From NCBI RefSeq assembly GCF_037975245.1, contig NC_092575.1:18368841-18432840 (forward strand): a stretch of DNA of 64,000 bases, written 5' to 3'. The stretch's first letter is position 1, and each line of letters opens with the position of its first letter. Origin of the DNA: Apostichopus japonicus (lineage: Eukaryota > Echinodermata > Holothuroidea > Aspidochirotida > Stichopodidae). The notes under the pieces were generated by a model, which made no database searches, had not been told where the DNA came from, and was given only the letters and a program-made list of their open reading frames with translations. This document shows positions 10,418 through 25,393 of this stretch, piece by piece. Made by a program: the position numbers and the translations under genes.

Positions 10418-11822
10418 ACCTAGATTTATATCAACTGCTGTCGTGGCGCGGTTGGTTGCTCTGTACCTCGAGAGCGTGACGTATTTTGGATCGCGGGCTC
10501 GAGACCAGGGTGGGGGCAGTTTGCTTTTGCCGCGATCTTATACGGTCTCTGGAACTTTAAGTATTAGAAACGAACCTAGATTTATATCAACTGCTGTCGT
10601 GGCGCGGTTGGTTGCTCTGTACCTCGAGAGCGTGACGTATTTTGGATCGCGGGCTCGAGACCAGGGTGGGGGCAGTTTGCTTTTGCCGCGATCTTGTACG
10701 GTCTCTGGAACTTTAAGTATTAGAAACGAACCTAGATTTATATCAACTGCTGTCGTGGCGCGGTTGGTTGCTCTGTACCTCGAGAGCGTGACGTATTTTG
10801 GATCGCGGGCTCGAGACCAGGGTGGGGGCAGTTTGCTTTTGCCGCGATCTTGTACGGTCTCTGGAACTTTAAGTATTAGAAACGAACCTAGATTTATATC
10901 AACTGCTGTCGTGGCGCGGTTGGTTGCTCTGTACCTCGAGAGCGTGACGTATTTTGGATCGCGGGCTCGAGACCAGGGTGGGGGCAGTTTGCTTTTGCCG
11001 CGATCTTGTACGGTCTCTGGAACTTTAAGTATTAGAAACGAACCTAGATTTATATCAACTGCTGTCGTGGCGCGGTTGGTTGCTCTGTACCTCGAGAGCG
11101 TGACGTATTTTGGATCGCGGGCTCGAGACCAGGGTGGGGGCAGTTTGCTTTTGCCGCGATCTTATACGGTCTCTGGAACTTTAAGTATTAGAAACGAACC
11201 TAGATTTATATCAACTGCTGTCGTGGCGCGGTTGGTTGCTCTGTACCTCGAGAGCGTGACGTATTTTGGATCGCGGGCTCGAGACCAGGGTGGGGGCAGT
11301 TTGCTTTTGCCGCGATCTTATACGGTCTCTGGAACTTTAAGTATTAGAAACGAACCTAGATTTATATCAACTGCTGTCGTGGCGCGGTTGGTTGCTCTGT
11401 ACCTCGAGAGCGTGACGTATTTTGGATCGCGGGCTCGAGACCAGGGTGGGGGCAGTTTGCTTTTGCCGCGATCTTATACGGTCTCTGGAACTTTAAGTAT
11501 TAGAAACGAACCTAGATTTATATCAACTGCTGTCGTGGCGCGGTTGGTTGCTCTGTACCTCGAGAGCGTGACGTATTTTGGATCGCGGGCTCGAGACCAG
11601 GGTGGGGGCAGTTTGCTTTTGCCGCGATCTTATACGGTCTCTGGAACTTTAAGTATTAGAAACGAACCTAGATTTATATCAACTGCTGTCGTGGCGCGGT
11701 TGGTTGCTCTGTACCTCGAGAGCGTGACGTATTTTGGATCGCGGGCTCGAGACCAGGGTGGGGGCAGTTTGCTTTTGCCGCGATCTTATACGGTCTCTGG
11801 AACTTTAAGTATTAGAAACGAA
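10418..11822 (+). repeat. Run of ten units with p124 A (units 67-76)
   Basis: Ten consecutive units read gaacc instead of gagcc at p124. Units 69-71 also have G at p90 (10696, 10852, 11008). It is the first appearance of p124 A, the state that dominates the right half of the window. The sharp return to p124 G at 11978 suggests insertion or conversion of a block from elsewhere in the array. Confidence 0.9.
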
Positions 11823-11977
11823 CCTAGATTTATATCAACTGCTGTCGTGGCGCGGTTGGTTGCTCTGTACCTCGAGAGCGTGACGTATTTTGGATCGCGG
11901 GCTCGAGACCAGGGTGGGGGCAGTTTGCTTTTGCCGCGATCTTATACGGTCTCTGGAACTTTAAGTATTAGAAACGA

Positions 11978-14900
11978 GCCTAGATTTATATCAACTGCTG
12001 TCGTGGCGCGGTTGGTTGCTCTGTACCTCGAGAGCGTGACGTATTTTGGATCGCGGGCTCGAGACCAGGGTGGGGGCAGTTTGCTTTTGCCGCGATCTTA
12101 TACGGTCTCTGGAACTTTAAGTATTAGAAACGAGCCTAGATTTATATCAACTGCTGTCGTGGCGCGGTTGGTTGCTCTGTACCTCGAGAGCGTGACGTAT
12201 TTTGGATCGCGGGCTCGAGACCAGGGTGGGGGCAGTTTGCTTTTGCCGCGATCTTATACGGTCTCTGGAACTTTAAGTATTAGAAACGAGCCTAGATTTA
12301 TATCAACTGCTGTCGTGGCGCGGTTGGTTGCTCTGTACCTCGAGAGCGTGACGTATTTTGGATCGCGGGCTCGAGACCAGGGTGGGGGCAGTTTGCTTTT
12401 GCCGCGATCTTATACGGTCTCTGGAACTTTAAGTATTAGAAACGAGCCTAGATTTATATCAACTGCTGTCGTGGCGCGGTTGGTTGCTCTGTACCTCGAG
12501 AGCGTGACGTATTTTGGATCGCGGGCTCGAGACCAGGGTGGGGGCAGTTTGCTTTTGCCGCGATCTTATACGGTCTCTGGAACTTTAAGTATTAGAAACG
12601 AGCCTAGATTTATATCAACTGCTGTCGTGGCGCGGTTGGTTGCTCTGTACCTCGAGAGCGTGACGTATTTTGGATCGCGGGCTCGAGACCAGGGTGGGGG
12701 CAGTTTGCTTTTGCCGCGATCTTATACGGTCTCTGGAACTTTAAGTATTAGAAACGAGCCTAGATTTATATCAACTGCTGTCGTGGCGCGGTTGGTTGCT
12801 CTGTACCTCGAGAGCGTGACGTATTTTGGATCGCGGGCTCGAGACCAGGGTGGGGGCAGTTTGCTTTTGCCGCGATCTTATACGGTCTCTGGAACTTTAA
12901 GTATTAGAAACGAGCCTAGATTTATATCAACTGCTGTCGTGGCGCGGTTGGTTGCTCTGTACCTCGAGAGCGTGACGTATTTTGGATCGCGGGCTCGAGA
13001 CCAGGGTGGGGGCAGTTTGCTTTTGCCGCGATCTTATACGGTCTCTGGAACTTTAAGTATTAGAAACGAGCCTAGATTTATATCAACTGCTGTCGTGGCG
13101 CGGTTGGTTGCTCTGTACCTCGAGAGCGTGAGGTATTTTGGATCGCGGGCTCGAGACCAGGGTGGGGGCAGTTTGCTTTTGCCGCGATCTTATACGGTCT
13201 CTGGAACTTTAAGTATTAGAAACGAGCCTAGATTTATATCAACTGCTGTCGTGGCGCGGTTGGTTGCTCTGTACCTCGAGAGCGTGACGTATTTTGGATC
13301 GCGGGCTCGAGACCAGGGTGGGGGCAGTTTGCTTTTGCCGCGATCTTATACGGTCTCTGGAACTTTAAGTATTAGAAACGAGCCTAGATTTATATCAACT
13401 GCTGTCGTGGCGCGGTTGGTTGCTCTGTACCTCGAGAGCGTGACGTATTTTGGATCGCGGGCTCGAGACCAGGGTGGGGGCAGTTTGCTTTTGCCGCGAT
13501 CTTATACGGTCTCTGGAACTTTAAGTATTAGAAACGAGCCTAGATTTATATCAACTGCTGTCGTGGCGCGGTTGGTTGCTCTGTACCTCGAGAGCGTGAC
13601 GTATTTTGGATCGCGGGCTCGAGACCAGGGTGGGGGCAGTTTGCTTTTGCCGCGATCTTATACGGTCTCTGGAACTTTAAGTATTAGAAACGAGCCTAGA
13701 TTTATATCAACTGCTGTCGTGGCGCGGTTGGTTGCTCTGTACCTCGAGAGCGTGACGTATTTTGGATCGCGGGCTCGAGACCAGGGTGGGGGCAGTTTGC
13801 TTTTGCCGCGATCTTATACGGTCTCTGGAACTTTAAGTATTAGAAACGAGCCTAGATTTATATCAACTGCTGTCGTGGCGCGGTTGGTTGCTCTGTACCT
13901 CGAGAGCGTGACGTATTTTGGATCGCGGGCTCGAGACCAGGGTGGGGGCAGTTTGCTTTTGCCGCGATCTTATACGGTCTCTGGAACTTTAAGTATTAGA
14001 AACGAGCCTAGATTTATATCAACTGCTGTCGTGGCGCGGTTGGTTGCTCTGTACCTCGAGAGCGTGACGTATTTTGGATCGCGGGCTCGAGACCAGGGTG
14101 GGGGCAGTTTGCTTTTGCCGCGATCTTATACGGTCTCTGGAACTTTAAGTATTAGAAACGAGCCTAGATTTATATCAACTGCTGTCGTGGCGCGGTTGGT
14201 TGCTCTGTACCTCGAGAGCGTGACGTATTTTGGATCGCGGGCTCGAGACCAGGGTGGGGGCAGTTTGCTTTTGCCGCGATCTTATACGGTCTCTGGAACT
14301 TTAAGTATTAGAAACGAGCCTAGATTTATATCAACTGCTGTCGTGGCGCGGTTGGTTGCTCTGTACCTCGAGAGCGTGACGTATTTTGGATCGCGGGCTC
14401 GAGACCAGGGTGGGGGCAGTTTGCTTTTGCCGCGATCTTATACGGTCTCTGGAACTTTAAGTATTAGAAACGAGCCTAGATTTATATCAACTGCTGTCGT
14501 GGCGCGGTTGGTTGCTCTGTACCTCGAGAGCGTGACGTATTTTGGATCGCGGGCTCGAGACCAGGGTGGGGGCAGTTTGCTTTTGCCGCGATCTTATACG
14601 GTCTCTGGAACTTTAAGTATTAGAAACGAGCCTAGATTTATATCAACTGCTGTCGTGGCGCGGTTGGTTGCTCTGTACCTCGAGAGCGTGACGTATTTTG
14701 GATCGCGGGCTCGAGACCAGGGTGGGGGCAGTTTGCTTTTGCCGCGATCTTATACGGTCTCTGGAACTTTAAGTATTAGAAACGAGCCTAGATTTATATC
14801 AACTGCTGTCGTGGCGCGGTTGGTTGCTCTGTACCTCGAGAGCGTGACGTATTTTGGATCGCGGGCTCGAGACCAGGGTGGGGGCAGTTTGCTTTTGCCG

Positions 14901-17900
14901 CGATCTTATACGGTCTCTGGAACTTTAAGTATTAGAAACGAGCCTAGATTTATATCAACTGCTGTCGTGGCGCGGTTGGTTGCTCTGTACCTCGAGAGCG
15001 TGACGTATTTTGGATCGCGGGCTCGAGACCAGGGTGGGGGCAGTTTGCTTTTGCCGCGATCTTATACGGTCTCTGGAACTTTAAGTATTAGAAACGAGCC
15101 TAGATTTATATCAACTGCTGTCGTGGCGCGGTTGGTTGCTCTGTACCTCGAGAGCGTGACGTATTTTGGATCGCGGGCTCGAGACCAGGGTGGGGGCAGT
15201 TTGCTTTTGCCGCGATCTTATACGGTCTCTGGAACTTTAAGTATTAGAAACGAGCCTAGATTTATATCAACTGCTGTCGTGGCGCGGTTGGTTGCTCTGT
15301 ACCTCGAGAGCGTGACGTATTTTGGATCGCGGGCTCGAGACCAGGGTGGGGGCAGTTTGCTTTTGCCGCGATCTTATACGGTCTCTGGAACTTTAAGTAT
15401 TAGAAACGAGCCTAGATTTATATCAACTGCTGTCGTGGCGCGGTTGGTTGCTCTGTACCTCGAGAGCGTGACGTATTTTGGATCGCGGGCTCGAGACCAG
15501 GGTGGGGGCAGTTTGCTTTTGCCGCGATCTTATACGGTCTCTGGAACTTTAAGTATTAGAAACGAGCCTAGATTTATATCAACTGCTGTCGTGGCGCGGT
15601 TGGTTGCTCTGTACCTCGAGAGCGTGACGTATTTTGGATCGCGGGCTCGAGACCAGGGTGGGGGCAGTTTGCTTTTGCCGCGATCTTATACGGTCTCTGG
15701 AACTTTAAGTATTAGAAACGAGCCTAGATTTATATCAACTGCTGTCGTGGCGCGGTTGGTTGCTCTGTACCTCGAGAGCGTGACGTATTTTGGATCGCGG
15801 GCTCGAGACCAGGGTGGGGGCAGTTTGCTTTTGCCGCGATCTTATACGGTCTCTGGAACTTTAAGTATTAGAAACGAGCCTAGATTTATATCAACTGCTG
15901 TCGTGGCGCGGTTGGTTGCTCTGTACCTCGAGAGCGTGACGTATTTTGGATCGCGGGCTCGAGACCAGGGTGGGGGCAGTTTGCTTTTGCCGCGATCTTA
16001 TACGGTCTCTGGAACTTTAAGTATTAGAAACGAGCCTAGATTTATATCAACTGCTGTCGTGGCGCGGTTGGTTGCTCTGTACCTCGAGAGCGTGACGTAT
16101 TTTGGATCGCGGGCTCGAGACCAGGGTGGGGGCAGTTTGCTTTTGCCGCGATCTTATACGGTCTCTGGAACTTTAAGTATTAGAAACGAGCCTAGATTTA
16201 TATCAACTGCTGTCGTGGCGCGGTTGGTTGCTCTGTACCTCGAGAGCGTGACGTATTTTGGATCGCGGGCTCGAGACCAGGGTGGGGGCAGTTTGCTTTT
16301 GCCGCGATCTTATACGGTCTCTGGAACTTTAAGTATTAGAAACGAGCCTAGATTTATATCAACTGCTGTCGTGGCGCGGTTGGTTGCTCTGTACCTCGAG
16401 AGCGTGACGTATTTTGGATCGCGGGCTCGAGACCAGGGTGGGGGCAGTTTGCTTTTGCCGCGATCTTATACGGTCTCTGGAACTTTAAGTATTAGAAACG
16501 AGCCTAGATTTATATCAACTGCTGTCGTGGCGCGGTTGGTTGCTCTGTACCTCGAGAGCGTGACGTATTTTGGATCGCGGGCTCGAGACCAGGGTGGGGG
16601 CAGTTTGCTTTTGCCGCGATCTTATACGGTCTCTGGAACTTTAAGTATTAGAAACGAGCCTAGATTTATATCAACTGCTGTCGTGGCGCGGTTGGTTGCT
16701 CTGTACCTCGAGAGCGTGACGTATTTTGGATCGCGGGCTCGAGACCAGGGTGGGGGCAGTTTGCTTTTGCCGCGATCTTATACGGTCTCTGGAACTTTAA
16801 GTATTAGAAACGAGCCTAGATTTATATCAACTGCTGTCGTGGCGCGGTTGGTTGCTCTGTACCTCGAGAGCGTGACGTATTTTGGATCGCGGGCTCGAGA
16901 CCAGGGTGGGGGCAGTTTGCTTTTGCCGCGATCTTATACGGTCTCTGGAACTTTAAGTATTAGAAACGAGCCTAGATTTATATCAACTGCTGTCGTGGCG
17001 CGGTTGGTTGCTCTGTACCTCGAGAGCGTGACGTATTTTGGATCGCGGGCTCGAGACCAGGGTGGGGGCAGTTTGCTTTTGCCGCGATCTTATACGGTCT
17101 CTGGAACTTTAAGTATTAGAAACGAGCCTAGATTTATATCAACTGCTGTCGTGGCGCGGTTGGTTGCTCTGTACCTCGAGAGCGTGACGTATTTTGGATC
17201 GCGGGCTCGAGACCAGGGTGGGGGCAGTTTGCTTTTGCCGCGATCTTATACGGTCTCTGGAACTTTAAGTATTAGAAACGAGCCTAGATTTATATCAACT
17301 GCTGTCGTGGCGCGGTTGGTTGCTCTGTACCTCGAGAGCGTGACGTATTTTGGATCGCGGGCTCGAGACCAGGGTGGGGGCAGTTTGCTTTTGCCGCGAT
17401 CTTATACGGTCTCTGGAACTTTAAGTATTAGAAACGAGCCTAGATTTATATCAACTGCTGTCGTGGCGCGGTTGGTTGCTCTGTACCTCGAGAGCGTGAC
17501 GTATTTTGGATCGCGGGCTCGAGACCAGGGTGGGGGCAGTTTGCTTTTGCCGCGATCTTATACGGTCTCTGGAACTTTAAGTATTAGAAACGAGCCTAGA
17601 TTTATATCAACTGCTGTCGTGGCGCGGTTGGTTGCTCTGTACCTCGAGAGCGTGACGTATTTTGGATCGCGGGCTCGAGACCAGGGTGGGGGCAGTTTGC
17701 TTTTGCCGCGATCTTATACGGTCTCTGGAACTTTAAGTATTAGAAACGAGCCTAGATTTATATCAACTGCTGTCGTGGCGCGGTTGGTTGCTCTGTACCT
17801 CGAGAGCGTGACGTATTTTGGATCGCGGGCTCGAGACCAGGGTGGGGGCAGTTTGCTTTTGCCGCGATCTTATACGGTCTCTGGAACTTTAAGTATTAGA

Positions 17901-17971
17901 AACGAGCCTAGATTTATATCAACTGCTGTCGTGGCGCGGTTGGTTGCTCTGTACCTCGAGAGCGTGACGTA
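11978..17971 (+). repeat. Uniform subarray, p124 G
   Basis: About 38 successive units appear identical apart from a single p30 G at 13132. The run ends at a unit with T>A at 17972 (p34), a change seen once. Such uniformity suggests recent expansion from one founder unit. It is also where read-based assembly is most likely to misjudge copy number. Confidence 0.9.
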
Positions 17972-19281
17972 ATTTGGATCGCGGGCTCGAGACCAGGGTG
18001 GGGGCAGTTTGCTTTTGCCGCGATCTTATACGGTCTCTGGAACTTTAAGTATTAGAAACGAACCTAGATTTATATCAACTGCTGTCGTGGCGCGGTTGGT
18101 TGCTCTGTACCTCGAGAGCGTGACGTATTTTGGATCGCGGGCTCGAGACCAGGGTGGGGGCAGTTTGCTTTTGCCGCGATCTTATACGGTCTCTGGAACT
18201 TTAAGTATTAGAAACGAACCTAGATTTATATCAACTGCTGTCGTGGCGCGGTTGGTTGCTCTGTACCTCGAGAGCGTGACGTATTTTGGATCGCGGGCTC
18301 GAGACCAGGGTGGGGGCAGTTTGCTTTTGCCGCGATCTTATACGGTCTCTGGAACTTTAAGTATTAGAAACGAGCCTAGATTTATATCAACTGCTGTCGT
18401 GGCGCGGTTGGTTGCTCTGTACCTCGAGAGCGTGACGTATTTTGGATCGCGGGCTCGAGACCAGGGTGGGGGCAGTTTGCTTTTGCCGCGATCTTATACG
18501 GTCTCTGGAACTTTAAGTATTAGAAACGAGCCTAGATTTATATCAACTGCTGTCGTGGCGCGGTTGGTTGCTCTGTACCTCGAGAGCGTGACGTATTTTG
18601 GATCGCGGGCTCGAGACCAGGGTGGGGGCAGTTTGCTTTTGCCGCGATCTTATACGGTCTCTGGAACTTTAAGTATTAGAAACGAGCCTAGATTTATATC
18701 AACTGCTGTCGTGGCGCGGTTGGTTGCTCTGTACCTCGAGAGCGTGACGTATTTTGGATCGCGGGCTCGAGACCAGGGTGGGGGCAGTTTGCTTTTGCCG
18801 CGATCTTATACGGTCTCTGGAACTTTAAGTATTAGAAACGAGCCTAGATTTATATCAACTGCTGTCGTGGCGCGGTTGGTTGCTCTGTACCTCGAGAGCG
18901 TGACGTATTTTGGATCGCGGGCTCGAGACCAGGGTGGGGGCAGTTTGCTTTTGCCGCGATCTTATACGGTCTCTGGAACTTTAAGTATTAGAAACGAGCC
19001 TAGATTTATATCAACTGCTGTCGTGGCGCGGTTGGTTGCTCTGTACCTCGAGAGCGTGACGTATTTTGGATCGCGGGCTCGAGACCAGGGTGGGGGCAGT
19101 TTGCTTTTGCCGCGATCTTATACGGTCTCTGGAACTTTAAGTATTAGAAACGAGCCTAGATTTATATCAACTGCTGTCGTGGCGCGGTTGGTTGCTCTGT
19201 ACCTCGAGAGCGTGACGTATTTTGGATCGCGGGCTCGAGACCAGGGTGGGGGCAGTTTGCTTTTGCCGCGATCTTATACGG

Positions 19282-22200
19282 CCTCTGGAACTTTAAGTAT
19301 TAGAAACGAACCTAGATTTATATCAACTGCTGTCGTGGCGCGGTTGGTTGCTCTGTACCTCGAGAGCGTGACGTATTTTGGATCGCGGGCTCGAGACCAG
19401 GGTGGGGGCAGTTTGCTTTTGCCGCGATCTTATACGGCCTCTGGAACTTTAAGTATTAGAAACGAACCTAGATTTATATCAACTGCTGTCGTGGCGCGGT
19501 TGGTTGCTCTGTACCTCGAGAGCGTGACGTATTTTGGATCGCGGGCTCGAGACCAGGGTGGGGGCAGTTTGCTTTTGCCGCGATCTTATACGGCCTCTGG
19601 AACTTTAAGTATTAGAAACGAACCTAGATTTATATCAACTGCTGTCGTGGCGCGGTTGGTTGCTCTGTACCTCGAGAGCGTGACGTATTTTGGATCGCGG
19701 GCTCGAGACCAGGGTGGGGGCAGTTTGCTTTTGCCGCGATCTTATACGGTCTCTGGAACTTTAAGTATTAGAAACGAACCTAGATTTATATCAACTGCTG
19801 TCGTGGCGCGGTTGGTTGCTCTGTACCTCGAGAGCGTGACGTATTTTGGATCGCGGGCTCGAGACCAGGGTGGGGGCAGTTTGCTTTTGCCGCGATCTTA
19901 TACGGTCTCTGGAACTTTAAGTATTAGAAACGAACCTAGATTTATATCAACTGCTGTCGTGGCGCGGTTGGTTGCTCTGTACCTCGAGAGCGTGACGTAT
20001 TTTGGATCGCGGGCTCGAGACCAGGGTGGGGGCAGTTTGCTTTTGCCGCGATCTTATACGGCCTCTGGAACTTTAAGTATTAGAAACGAACCTAGATTTA
20101 TATCAACTGCTGTCGTGGCGCGGTTGGTTGCTCTGTACCTCGAGAGCGTGACGTATTTTGGATCGCGGGCTCGAGACCAGGGTGGGGGCAGTTTGCTTTT
20201 GCCGCGATCTTATACGGCCTCTGGAACTTTAAGTATTAGAAACGAACCTAGATTTATATCAACTGCTGTCGTGGCGCGGTTGGTTGCTCTGTACCTCGAG
20301 AGCGTGACGTATTTTGGATCGCGGGCTCGAGACCAGGGTGGGGGCAGTTTGCTTTTGCCGCGATCTTATACGGCCTCTGGAACTTTAAGTATTAGAAACG
20401 AACCTAGATTTATATCAACTGCTGTCGTGGCGCGGTTGGTTGCTCTGTACCTCGAGAGCGTGACGTATTTTGGATCGCGGGCTCGAGACCAGGGTGGGGG
20501 CAGTTTGCTTTTGCCGCGATCTTATACGGCCTCTGGAACTTTAAGTATTAGAAACGAACCTAGATTTATATCAACTGCTGTCGTGGCGCGGTTGGTTGCT
20601 CTGTACCTCGAGAGCGTGACGTATTTTGGATCGCGGGCTCGAGACCAGGGTGGGGGCAGTTTGCTTTTGCCGCGATCTTATACGGCCTCTGGAACTTTAA
20701 GTATTAGAAACGAACCTAGATTTATATCAACTGCTGTCGTGGCGCGGTTGGTTGCTCTGTACCTCGAGAGCGTGACGTATTTTGGATCGCGGGCTCGAGA
20801 CCAGGGTGGGGGCAGTTTGCTTTTGCCGCGATCTTATACGGCCTCTGGAACTTTAAGTATTAGAAACGAACCTAGATTTATATCAACTGCTGTCGTGGCG
20901 CGGTTGGTTGCTCTGTACCTCGAGAGCGTGACGTATTTTGGATCGCGGGCTCGAGACCAGGGTGGGGGCAGTTTGCTTTTGCCGCGATCTTATACGGCCT
21001 CTGGAACTTTAAGTATTAGAAACGAACCTAGATTTATATCAACTGCTGTCGTGGCGCGGTTGGTTGCTCTGTACCTCGAGAGCGTGACGTATTTTGGATC
21101 GCGGGCTCGAGACCAGGGTGGGGGCAGTTTGCTTTTGCCGCGATCTTATACGGCCTCTGGAACTTTAAGTATTAGAAACGAACCTAGATTTATATCAACT
21201 GCTGTCGTGGCGCGGTTGGTTGCTCTGTACCTCGAGAGCGTGACGTATTTTGGATCGCGGGCTCGAGACCAGGGTGGGGGCAGTTTGCTTTTGCCGCGAT
21301 CTTATACGGCCTCTGGAACTTTAAGTATTAGAAACGAACCTAGATTTATATCAACTGCTGTCGTGGCGCGGTTGGTTGCTCTGTACCTCGAGAGCGTGAC
21401 GTATTTTGGATCGCGGGCTCGAGACCAGGGTGGGGGCAGTTTGCTTTTGCCGCGATCTTATACGGCCTCTGGAACTTTAAGTATTAGAAACGAACCTAGA
21501 TTTATATCAACTGCTGTCGTGGCGCGGTTGGTTGCTCTGTACCTCGAGAGCGTGACGTATTTTGGATCGCGGGCTCGAGACCAGGGTGGGGGCAGTTTGC
21601 TTTTGCCGCGATCTTATACGGCCTCTGGAACTTTAAGTATTAGAAACGAACCTAGATTTATATCAACTGCTGTCGTGGCGCGGTTGGTTGCTCTGTACCT
21701 CGAGAGCGTGACGTATTTTGGATCGCGGGCTCGAGACCAGGGTGGGGGCAGTTTGCTTTTGCCGCGATCTTATACGGTCTCTGGAACTTTAAGTATTAGA
21801 AACGAACCTAGATTTATATCAACTGCTGTCGTGGCGCGGTTGGTTGCTCTGTACCTCGAGAGCGTGACGTATTTTGGATCGCGGGCTCGAGACCAGGGTG
21901 GGGGCAGTTTGCTTTTGCCGCGATCTTATACGGTCTCTGGAACTTTAAGTATTAGAAACGAACCTAGATTTATATCAACTGCTGTCGTGGCGCGGTTGGT
22001 TGCTCTGTACCTCGAGAGCGTGACGTATTTTGGATCGCGGGCTCGAGACCAGGGTGGGGGCAGTTTGCTTTTGCCGCGATCTTATACGGTCTCTGGAACT
22101 TTAAGTATTAGAAACGAACCTAGATTTATATCAACTGCTGTCGTGGCGCGGTTGGTTGCTCTGTACCTCGAGAGCGTGACGTATTTTGGATCGCGGGCTC

Positions 22201-22558
22201 GAGACCAGGGTGGGGGCAGTTTGCTTTTGCCGCGATCTTATACGGTCTCTGGAACTTTAAGTATTAGAAACGAACCTAGATTTATATCAACTGCTGTCGT
22301 GGCGCGGTTGGTTGCTCTGTACCTCGAGAGCGTGACGTATTTTGGATCGCGGGCTCGAGACCAGGGTGGGGGCAGTTTGCTTTTGCCGCGATCTTATACG
22401 GCCTCTGGAACTTTAAGTATTAGAAACGAACCTAGATTTATATCAACTGCTGTCGTGGCGCGGTTGGTTGCTCTGTACCTCGAGAGCGTGACGTATTTTG
22501 GATCGCGGGCTCGAGACCAGGGTGGGGGCAGTTTGCTTTTGCCGCGATCTTATACGGC
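19282..22558 (+). repeat. p96 C mosaic on a p124 A background (units 124-145)
   Basis: Units with C at p96 (cggcctc) come as three (19282-19594), then eleven (20062-21622), then two (22402-22558), separated by two and four units with T. All carry p124 A. The alternation shows repeated exchange of short unit blocks. The same p96 C plus p124 A combination becomes the main type at 54381-62805. Confidence 0.9.
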
Positions 22559-25393
22559 CTCTGGAACTTTAAGTATTAGAAACGAACCTAGATTTATATC
22601 AACTGCTGTCGTGGCGCGGTTGGTTGCTCTGTACCTCGAGAGCGTGACGTATTTTGGATCGCGGGCTCGAGACCAGGGTGGGGGCAGTTTGCTTTTGCCG
22701 CGATCTTATACGGTCTCTGGAACTTTAAGTATTAGAAACGAACCTAGATTTATATCAACTGCTGTCGTGGCGCGGTTGGTTGCTCTGTACCTCGAGAGCG
22801 TGACGTATTTTGGATCGCGGGCTCGAGACCAGGGTGGGGGCAGTTTGCTTTTGCCGCGATCTTATACGGTCTCTGGAACTTTAAGTATTAGAAACGAACC
22901 TAGATTTATATCAACTGCTGTCGTGGCGCGGTTGGTTGCTCTGTACCTCGAGAGCGTGACGTATTTTGGATCGCGGGCTCGAGACCAGGGTGGGGGCAGT
23001 TTGCTTTTGCCGCGATCTTATACGGTCTCTGGAACTTTAAGTATTAGAAACGAACCTAGATTTATATCAACTGCTGTCGTGGCGCGGTTGGTTGCTCTGT
23101 ACCTCGAGAGCGTGACGTATTTTGGATCGCGGGCTCGAGACCAGGGTGGGGGCAGTTTGCTTTTGCCGCGATCTTATACGGTCTCTGGAACTTTAAGTAT
23201 TAGAAACGAACCTAGATTTATATCAACTGCTGTCGTGGCGCGGTTGGTTGCTCTGTACCTCGAGAGCGTGACGTATTTTGGATCGCGGGCTCGAGACCAG
23301 GGTGGGGGCAGTTTGCTTTTGCCGCGATCTTATACGGTCTCTGGAACTTTAAGTATTAGAAACGAACCTAGATTTATATCAACTGCTGTCGTGGCGCGGT
23401 TGGTTGCTCTGTACCTCGAGAGCGTGACGTATTTTGGATCGCGGGCTCGAGACCAGGGTGGGGGCAGTTTGCTTTTGCCGCGATCTTATACGGTCTCTGG
23501 AACTTTAAGTATTAGAAACGAACCTAGATTTATATCAACTGCTGTCGTGGCGCGGTTGGTTGCTCTGTACCTCGAGAGCGTGACGTATTTTGGATCGCGG
23601 GCTCGAGACCAGGGTGGGGGCAGTTTGCTTTTGCCGCGATCTTATACGGTCTCTGGAACTTTAAGTATTAGAAACGAGCCTAGATTTATATCAACTGCTG
23701 TCGTGGCGCGGTTGGTTGCTCTGTACCTCGAGAGCGTGACGTATTTTGGATCGCGGGCTCGAGACCAGGGTGGGGGCAGTTTGCTTTTGCCGCGATCTTA
23801 TACGGTCTCTGGAACTTTAAGTATTAGAAACGAGCCTAGATTTATATCAACTGCTGTCGTGGCGCGGTTGGTTGCTCTGTACCTCGAGAGCGTGACGTAT
23901 TTTGGATCGCGGGCTCGAGACCAGGGTGGGGGCAGTTTGCTTTTGCCGCGATCTTATACGGTCTCTGGAACTTTAAGTATTAGAAACGAGCCTAGATTTA
24001 TATCAACTGCTGTCGTGGCGCGGTTGGTTGCTCTGTACCTCGAGAGCGTGACGTATTTTGGATCGCGGGCTCGAGACCAGGGTGGGGGCAGTTTGCTTTT
24101 GCCGCGATCTTATACGGTCTCTGGAACTTTAAGTATTAGAAACGAACCTAGATTTATATCAACTGCTGTCGTGGCGCGGTTGGTTGCTCTGTACCTCGAG
24201 AGCGTGACGTATTTTGGATCGCGGGCTCGAGACCAGGGTGGGGGCAGTTTGCTTTTGCCGCGATCTTATACGGTCTCTGGAACTTTAAGTATTAGAAACG
24301 AACCTAGATTTATATCAACTGCTGTCGTGGCGCGGTTGGTTGCTCTGTACCTCGAGAGCGTGACGTATTTTGGATCGCGGGCTCGAGACCAGGGTGGGGG
24401 CAGTTTGCTTTTGCCGCGATCTTATACGGTCTCTGGAACTTTAAGTATTAGAAACGAACCTAGATTTATATCAACTGCTGTCGTGGCGCGGTTGGTTGCT
24501 CTGTACCTCGAGAGCGTGACGTATTTTGGATCGCGGGCTCGAGACCAGGGTGGGGGCAGTTTGCTTTTGCCGCGATCTTATACGGTCTCTGGAACTTTAA
24601 GTATTAGAAACGAACCTAGATTTATATCAACTGCTGTCGTGGCGCGGTTGGTTGCTCTGTACCTCGAGAGCGTGACGTATTTTGGATCGCGGGCTCGAGA
24701 CCAGGGTGGGGGCAGTTTGCTTTTGCCGCGATCTTATACGGTCTCTGGAACTTTAAGTATTAGAAACGAACCTAGATTTATATCAACTGCTGTCGTGGCG
24801 CGGTTGGTTGCTCTGTACCTCGAGAGCGTGACGTATTTTGGATCGCGGGCTCGAGACCAGGGTGGGGGCAGTTTGCTTTTGCCGCGATCTCATACGGTCT
24901 CTGGAACTTTAAGTATTAGAAACGAACCTAGATTTATATCAACTGCTGTCGTGGCGCGGTTGGTTGCTCTGTACCTCGAGAGCGTGACGTATTTTGGATC
25001 GCGGGCTCGAGACCAGGGTGGGGGCAGTTTGCTTTTGCCGCGATCTTATACGGTCTCTGGAACTTTAAGTATTAGAAACGAACCTAGATTTATATCAACT
25101 GCTGTCGTGGCGCGGTTGGTTGCTCTGTACCTCGAGAGCGTGACGTATTTTGGATCGCGGGCTCGAGACCAGGGTGGGGGCAGTTTGCTTTTGCCGCGAT
25201 CTTATACGGTCTCTGGAACTTTAAGTATTAGAAACGAACCTAGATTTATATCAACTGCTGTCGTGGCGCGGTTGGTTGCTCTGTACCTCGAGAGCGTGAC
25301 GTATTTTGGATCGCGGGCTCGAGACCAGGGTGGGGGCAGTTTGCTTTTGCCGCGATCTTATACGGTCTCTGGAACTTTAAGTATTAGAAACGA